NCBI GenBank assembly: GCA_022497155.1
Contig: MU385781.1
Span: forward strand, 121,303-185,302
Direction of reading: 5' to 3'
DNA from: Whalleya microplaca
Lineage: Eukaryota > Ascomycota > Sordariomycetes > Xylariales > Xylariaceae
Length of the DNA: 64,000 nt
Shown one piece after another: positions 58,369 through 64,000 of the stretch. Every line of letters begins with the position of its first letter. Position 1 is the stretch's first letter. The notes under the pieces were generated by a model that was given only the letters and a program-made list of their open reading frames with translations, did no database searches and was not told where the DNA came from. The translations under genes were made by a program, and so were the position numbers.

Positions 58369-59266
58369 TCACGACCCTTTTCGACCTTCACTCTCCAGCT
58401 TCGACTTCAAAACTTCACCTTTTTCGTCGCCAATAAGGAACTTATTCCCGTCCGAGTCGATCTCAACAGCTGTGTCGACTAGTTCCAATCCTTGCTCTAT
58501 TCTCTTGTGCTCACTCTGTCTCTGCTTTCTTCCACTGCAGTAGATGATGAAGTTCAACGTACACACAACCAGCTGAAATACCAGTGCAACGGTGATCGTA
58601 TAAGCCCCTGCTCCAATGGTAGCAGTACCGGCAGGCTGCCCAGCGGCGTGTCCATATTCGACCGTGGACTTTAGCCAAGGTATCCATGCAAACATGACTA
58701 GCACAGCGCCCATAGTGACGGCGCATGCTATGGAGTTCATGATGGTGAAGAGCAGATAGCCATTGATTTTTGGTCGAATCGAAAGAATCAACGAGATGTC
58801 GAAGGCTATGAAGCATAGTACCATCGAGAACGAATTCAACACCCCGATAGCTCGAGTCAGGTTCAAGCCATACATACTGGGTGCGATGCCGATGCCTGGA
58901 GTAAGGGAGAATTTTTCGAAATCGTCAGGGGTCTCGTATGTTAGCTGTGTCACGTCGTGACCAACATGAAGCCTTGAGCAGTAAGGGCCATAATGCCTGC
59001 TAATATTCAGCGGTTTTGCCCAGATGTTTACCCAACGGGATTAACTCACACATGGTCTCGAACGTCTACACAGTATTGGTAAGTACCAAAGTAGACTACT
59101 GGATAACCTCCCGCGGCTAGTTCAACGTTCGGATTCTCCGCTCTGAGTAAATATATCTTGTTTTTTGCCTTGTACTGAGTGAGACGATTATCAAGGCCAT
59201 AGCAACCCCAAGGAGAGCGGTGCCGACATGGTGAAGGCGGCGTCTTGTATCAGAATATGAAGGCAT
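58369..59266 (-). pseudogene. SUR7/PalI-like four-TM membrane protein gene with apparent 1-nt frameshift
   Basis: Exon 1 runs from ATG 59266 (MPSYSDTRRRLHHVG) through a clear TM helix (TALLGVAMALIIVSL), but the frame then hits a stop. A shift at about 59175-59180, equivalent to one missing base, restores QYKAKNKIYLLRAENPNVEL and AAGGYPVVYFGTYQYC. From there a consensus donor GTGAGT (59049 downward) and acceptor TAGCAG ending at 58997 join in frame to HYGPYCSRLHVGHDVTQL in exon 2 (58996..58369). Three more TM helices and a charged cytosolic tail follow. One N-terminal TM, an extracellular loop with two Cys, then three TMs is the SUR7/PalI (claudin-like) layout, whose members act at eisosomes or in pH sensing; the family call is tentative. 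The shift may be a real inactivating mutation, an assembly error, or an unusual 52-nt intron (donor GTCGGC) that would remove TM1. Confidence 0.6.
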
Positions 59267-60825
59267 CTCTCCGGTAATACGACGTCTTGATGAATATGTC
59301 GAATTGAAAACCCACAAGTGTAAAGTTCAGAAGTTATGAACAGAGCCAAAGAGGGGGCTTGGGATTATAAGGGCTTTTCAACACCTCCGAATTCTCTGTG
59401 TCTATTCTCGTACACTCGATCAGACTTGACTGTACGGCATAAGCAGTGATTGACAGCTACATAACTCAAGGCAACAGAATTAAGTAACATGCAATTGGTA
59501 GTTTTCCGCAACGAATGCGGCTGCACCTAGGTAATTATAGTATTATAAGGTAGTCCTAGCCACAGTGATCGACGGATCAGGACCAACCACATTTCATTGC
59601 CTACTCCTATTTTCGCTCAGCTTGCGGTTATCGCACAGCCCCATTCCTCGTTTTCAAGATATCTTCAGTTCCCACCATGGTCTCAGAAGATATATCATCA
59701 GACGTCATATGTAGACGATGGAACGATACTGATAACATGATACATAATAGTCCTTCTAGATCTTGATTACAGAGTTGACCACATTAAGAAGTTGGAAAAT
59801 TCATCCTAGATATTAGTACGTTAGTGTCTTTTGTCTATCCAGCGTGACACTTGTATTCAGTCTCCTTGCCGTTTCTCAATCCCTAAACTCTTAATACTTC
59901 AAGTGCTAAGTCAACTTACTAGTTTACGGGCAATTCATTCTTTGCTCGCCTGATGCTACTACCCGTTATAGCTTTTCGGGGCCCAAAATGAACAATCAAT
60001 TGATTACAGCAAATTTGAGATCATGTGGCATGGCTATGGATAGGCTCAACGTAGTTTACTGACGCCCCCGCCATCTCCATTATCTGTATCGTTTCAATCT
60101 TCCTTTACACATCAAGCGAGGGACTGTTTGATGACTTGAAGTAAACCCAGAGCCAAAGAATTAAGTATTGTATAGGCAGTCTACCAGTCTAGCGTAGACT
60201 ACATATTTATTCTCTAGTTCTCGAAGCATACATACTGTATTTAAAGAAGGTTTACACATTATTCAACTCAGTGTTGGCTACAGCTTCCCTGCAAATATTA
60301 CCTTCCTTATGTATGAGAAGTTACTACTTAATCGGCCAGTCGTCTGGCATTTAGGTTCTGGTTAAAAACCATGGCTCTCTTTTTCTCTCTGTATCCATCT
60401 CTCATAAGGTAGGCACTACTCAAACTTAAGTACATATTATGTTGTCATAGCCTTAATGGAACCAACTGAGCCTGAGTCCTGTATCTAACTTAAACTTCCC
60501 TTCTAGGTACTGTAGTAGTTGATGTTAGGTGAGAAATGATGGTTGTGGTATTAGGACGGACTAAGGAGCTATTTAGTAAAGTTAACACGGATATTGTTAG
60601 CGACTACTGTATTCGTAAGATGCCCTTCGTACTATCCCACCGTACTTCATCAGCGTATACTGTCACTGTGGGGTGGTCTGGGTTCCTACACTCGTACCTC
60701 AAGCAAGAATTTAACGACCTTCCTTCACTTCTCCGTCAACATTGATTCACTAAATATACCTTTTGCTACAGATATATCCAAATGAGGTGACTTGTTGACT
60801 AAAAATTTTGAATAGACTTATATAT
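59267..60825. other. Gene-free stretch leading into the AT-rich block
   Basis: About 1.56 kb, moderately AT-rich, with CA and TG pairs still common, so not strongly RIP-affected. The left 150 bp is the likely upstream region of the four-TM gene. No gene is supported. Confidence 0.5.
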
Positions 60826-60862
60826 GGGAGTCCCATGGGACTCCCACCAATTCCCATGGGAA
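60826..60862. repeat. Perfect CCCATGGG palindromes at the edge of the AT-rich block
   Basis: 60826-60845 is a perfect 20-base palindrome centred on CCATGG, and 60851-60862 (TTCCCATGGGAA) is a second one. Degenerate copies of TGGGACTCC and TTCCCATAGGACT continue to about 60955, where the AT-rich block begins. This could be the end of a small inverted-repeat element. Confidence 0.7.
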
Positions 60863-62160
60863 GTGATGGGACTCTTATGTAAGTCTTACGCTAGTGGTGG
60901 GACTCCTATAAAATTTCCCTCCCATTATATATTCCCATAGGACTTCTATAGGAAATGTATATATATTAATAGGACAGATGGGATTTCGAAATAATTATAA
61001 AATAATTGACTAAAACTTATATATTAATATAAATTAGCAAATGCTTAAATGCCTATACTAATAAATAATAAAGATATTTATATAAAATTTTGTATTTTAA
61101 ACGCTAATATTCCTTAAAAACTAAATGTTATTAAATTATTATTTTAATTAAGCTATAAAAAATTATTTTTTTATAGTTTTAAATTATTGACTTTTTTTTA
61201 TATCTTTCGGTTTTTTAAAGTTTGTCGAGCTAATATAGCTTAATATTATTTTAGAGTTATTTTTTTTTATGCCGCCCGATTTTTCCGAGCTATTTTTTTA
61301 CGGTATATCTATTGTTTTAGTAAATTAAGCGTATAATTTTTTAATTATGTTTTTTATAAAGTTAGGAAACAATTAATAACTATTTTTATTAAAGTTATAT
61401 TTTTAATTTATAATATAACTCGATTGGCATAAATATAAATTAAATTAAATATTAAAGATTTATTAAATTATTTTATAATTATTTTATTAATAATTATATT
61501 TTTTATTATTTCCGTTATAATAGATTTAGCTGTTTTTTAAAGGCTAAATATAGTAAAAGCTTATTATTTATACTTTATATTAAATTGCTAAAAAATTTCC
61601 CGGGCGAATTATTAAAAGGCGGCTTTAGAAATTAAAAGGTCGGTGCTTTTTTAATAACGATAAATCTTATGTAAAGTAGTAATTATAATTAAATTAGTGA
61701 AATAATTATAAAATAATTTTTTTATATATTTTTTAGCTTTTATTTGCGTACTTTTAGTTGCTGCGCGCTAAGTGTATTAGAAATAGGAGTCTTTTTTTTT
61801 ATTTATTTTTAAGGTTTTTCTTTAATTAATAAAATAGGTATTTTATAAGCTGTAGTTTTACGGCTTTTTTTATTTACGGTAAATTGAATTTTTTTAAGCC
61901 TAAAGTCGGTGTTTTTTCTTTTTAAAAGTAGTAGATTTATATTAATATATCGCTATTTTTTCTCGGTGGAGTTTTTAATAGTTATAATAATAACTTTATT
62001 ATTTATATTTATTTTTTTATTATTTTTGTTATTTTTATTATCGTTATTAACTTTATAGTTAAGTGCTATTTTATTATATTTATTTTAGTTATTGTCTTAA
62101 AAAATAAAATTAAGATTATTATCTAAGTTTAATATAATTTAAAATTTTTTATCGTAATAC

Positions 62161-62310
62161 CGATTGTTATTATTATTTTTATTTATAGAGTTATCGGTAT
62201 TATTATTTTTATTTATAAAGTTATCGGTATTATTATTTTTATTAGCAGAATTGTCGGTATTATTATTTTTATTTATAAGGTTGTCGGTATTAATATCTTT
62301 ATTTCTAGGG
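62161..62310. repeat. 30-bp tandem repeat, about five copies
   Basis: Units with the core TTATCGGTATTATTATTTTT start at 62191, 62221, 62251 and 62281, with partial copies at both ends. The 30-base period keeps frame. Read on the minus strand it gives an Asn-rich ten-residue repeat (NKNNNTDNSI type), and on the plus strand a Leu/Phe-rich one. Coding use is unlikely in this block. Confidence 0.85.
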
Positions 62311-62689
62311 TTATTATTATCTATTTCGGTATTATTGTCGGCGTTATTTTTAATTATACCCTGGTTTTTTACGGATAGTTATTTTTAAATTTAATTGTTA
62401 ATTTCTAGTATTAAAATTGATGCTTTTTGATTATTAGGCTAAGGCTAAGGCTTAATTATATTCTTTTTTAATATAGGATTTATAACTCGTAAAAATTTAT
62501 GCTTTTTTTATAAAGCTTATTAATATCCGATTATTTTATAATTATTTTATTATTTTATTGGAGGGTTTAAATTATTATTATCGGCAGTTTCTTTATTTAT
62601 TATTACGTCTATAGATTTAGTAGTATCGGTATTTTATATTATAAAAAATGAGTATACGATTATTTTTTAATTATTTAGGGGCATTTACC

Positions 62690-62780
62690 TTAGCTTAATT
62701 AGTAGTAGAAATCGGACCTTTAGACTGGGAATCATTTAATAACGTACGTTAAAATCTAGCTCCGGCGTTAGATTTCGAGT
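62690..62780 (+). other. Possible degenerate tRNA-like (Pol III promoter) relic
   Basis: TAGCTTAATTAG near 62693 resembles a tRNA A box (TRGCNNAGYNGG) and ATTTCGAGTT near 62770 resembles a B box (GGTTCGANTC), with the mismatches mostly of the C-to-T or G-to-A kind. The region has more C and G than its surroundings. I cannot close a proper cloverleaf, so this is at best a tRNA or tRNA-derived SINE remnant. Confidence 0.2.
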
Positions 62781-62909
62781 TATTTATTTATAATAATTAG
62801 TGAATAATTACTAGCTAGATGTTTTATTTTATATTTTAAGTTAGCAGTTATTTATAAGTAGTTTTTAAATGTTATAGTCGGTTTAATATAAATAAATATA
62901 TAGTTAAAG

Positions 62910-63660
62910 GTCGATTATTTCGTAATTATTTCAATTAATAAAGTGAATTTAATTAAAAGCGACCGTAAGAAATAATAGGAGTAATAAAGGTGAAAAAGTA
63001 AAGTAATTATATATAAGCTTTTTACCGGTTATATTTGCTTAAAAGTTGATTATTTCGTGATTATTTCGATTAATTTATTGAATTTAATTAAATGCGATTG
63101 CGGGAAATAATAGGAGTAATAAAGGTGAAAAAAGTGAATTAGTTATAAGCTTTTTATTAGTCGCATCTATTTAAAAGTCGATTATTTCGCGATTATTTCG
63201 ATTAATTAATTAAATTTAATTAAATGTAATCGCGGGAAATAATAAAAGTAATAAAAGTAAAAAAAGTAAATTAGTTATAAGCTTTTTACCGGTTATATTT
63301 ACTTAAAAGTCGATTATTTCGTAATTATATTAATTAATTAATTGAATTTAATTAAATGTAATTGCGGGAAATGATAGGAGTAATAAAGGTGAAAAAAGTG
63401 AATTAATTATAAGCTTTTTACCGGTCGCATTTGCTTAAAAGTCGATTATTTCGCGATTATATTAATTAATTAATTGAATTTAATTAAATGCGATCGCGGG
63501 AAATAATAGGAGTAATAAAGGTGAAAAAAGTGAATTAATTATATGCTTACTACCGGTTATATTTATTTAAAAGTCGATTATTTTACGATTATATTAATTA
63601 ATTAATTAAAGTTAATTAAATGCGACCGTAAAATGTAATAAGTGTAATAGTTATAGCGAA
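62910..63660. repeat. 132-bp tandem satellite, about 5.7 copies
   Basis: The anchor GTCGATTATTTCG (with variants) recurs at 62910, 63045, 63177, 63309, 63441 and 63573: one spacing of 135 bases, then four of exactly 132. Each unit carries an AT-rich core (TTAATTAATTAATTGAATT) flanked by an imperfect inverted repeat (ATTATTTCGCGAT against ATCGCGGGAAATAAT), then GGAGTAATAAAGGTGAAAAAAG and a CCGGTCGCATTT segment. Differences between units are mostly C/T or G/A. Confidence 0.92.
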
Positions 63661-63771
63661 AATTAATTAAATTATATAATATGTGGTGTGTGGTAAAGGG
63701 TGTGGTAAAAGGGGGTATAATAAGTGGGGTAAAATTAAATAAATGATTTAAAAAAGTGGGGCGTTTTAATA

Positions 63772-64000
63772 AAAGGGAAAGAGCACTTTAAAAAATTAAT
63801 TATATATAAAAGGAAAGAGCATTTTAAAAAATCAATTATATATAAAAGAAAAGAGTATTTTAAAAAATTAATTATATATAAAAGGAAAGAGCACTTTAAA
63901 AAATCAATTATATATAAAAGGAAAAAGCATTTTAAAAAATCAATTATATATAAAAGGAAAAAGCACTTTAAAAAATTAATTATATAAATATATAAAAATT
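63772..64000. repeat. 36-bp tandem repeat, at least six copies, continues past the window
   Basis: The string GAGCA or AAGCA within an AAAGGAAAGAGCACTTTAAA core recurs at 63781, 63817, 63853, 63889, 63925 and 63961, always 36 bases apart. Variation is C/T and G/A (GAGCAC, GAGCAT, GAGTAT, AAGCAT). The array directly follows a G/T-rich transition and runs to the last base. Confidence 0.93.

Larger units (their letters stand above)
60955..64000. other. RIP-degraded AT-rich block (AT isochore), runs off the window
   Basis: The sequence changes abruptly to very high A+T with TTTTT and TAATTA strings and no long coding frames. In the 300 bases 61441-61740 I count no CpA and five TpG but six CpG, despite the scarcity of C and G. 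RIP changes CpA to TpA and spares CpG, so this pattern is its expected product. The original sequence was probably transposon or other repeat DNA; no transposase or reverse transcriptase motif is recognisable. Tandem arrays inside it are listed separately. Confidence 0.85.

Noticed and set aside
62910..64000. CRISPR-like regular repeats
   Set aside because: The repeats are directly tandem with no unique spacers, in eukaryotic DNA; they are satellites, not CRISPR.

Overview
The window is nuclear DNA of a filamentous ascomycete, most likely a Sordariomycete. The evidence is short spliceosomal introns (about 50-135 nt, one of 323 nt) with GT..AG ends and CTAAC/CTGAC-type branch points, ascomycete-type housekeeping orthologues, a HET-domain gene, and an AT-rich block depleted of CpA, which is the mark of repeat-induced point mutation (RIP). 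A class II (lignin-peroxidase-like) heme peroxidase in an ascomycete makes me lean to a wood- or litter-associated order such as Xylariales, but that is inference.

Layout, left to right. 1-4393: 3' part of an Mlp1/TPR nuclear-basket nucleoporin. 8086-8979: unknown GC-rich protein with an N-myristoylation signal. 11082-11240: 52-codon gene whose product ends in a CaaX box. 11523-14228: divergent pair MED7 (-) and a ZNF830-like zinc-finger/coiled-coil protein (+). 14782-16151 (-): F-box protein with two RPEL-like motifs. 16152-22246: long gene-free stretch. 22247-22579: small Cys-rich conserved-looking protein. 23850-24461 (-): three-exon LAMTOR1/Ego1-like lysosomal anchor. 27319-30663: HIR1/HIRA. 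31593-33597: GT15 (Kre2/Ktr) mannosyltransferase. 37423-39049: 6-phosphogluconate dehydrogenase paralogue. 40505-41263: secreted, probably GPI-anchored protein. 43278-45019: monocarboxylate-transporter-like MFS carrier with a minisatellite-encoded tail. 45884-46951: TauD/TfdA-like dioxygenase. 47819-50158 (-): HET-domain protein. 51211-55030: divergent pair TRM7 (-) and MAK5 (+). 56227-57608: class II peroxidase. 58369-59266 (-): four-TM SUR7/PalI-like gene with an apparent 1-nt frameshift. 60955-64000: RIP-degraded AT-rich block carrying 30-, 132- and 36-bp tandem arrays.

Functionally the window mixes core genes (nuclear pore, Mediator, histone chaperone, TORC1 anchor, tRNA methylation, ribosome assembly, protein mannosylation) with accessory genes towards the right (MFS carrier, dioxygenase, HET, peroxidase), which become sparser near the AT-rich block. 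There are no clear tRNA, rRNA or CRISPR features. Exon boundaries were worked out by hand from splice signals and reading-frame continuity. Protein family names rest on recognised motifs, not on database searches.
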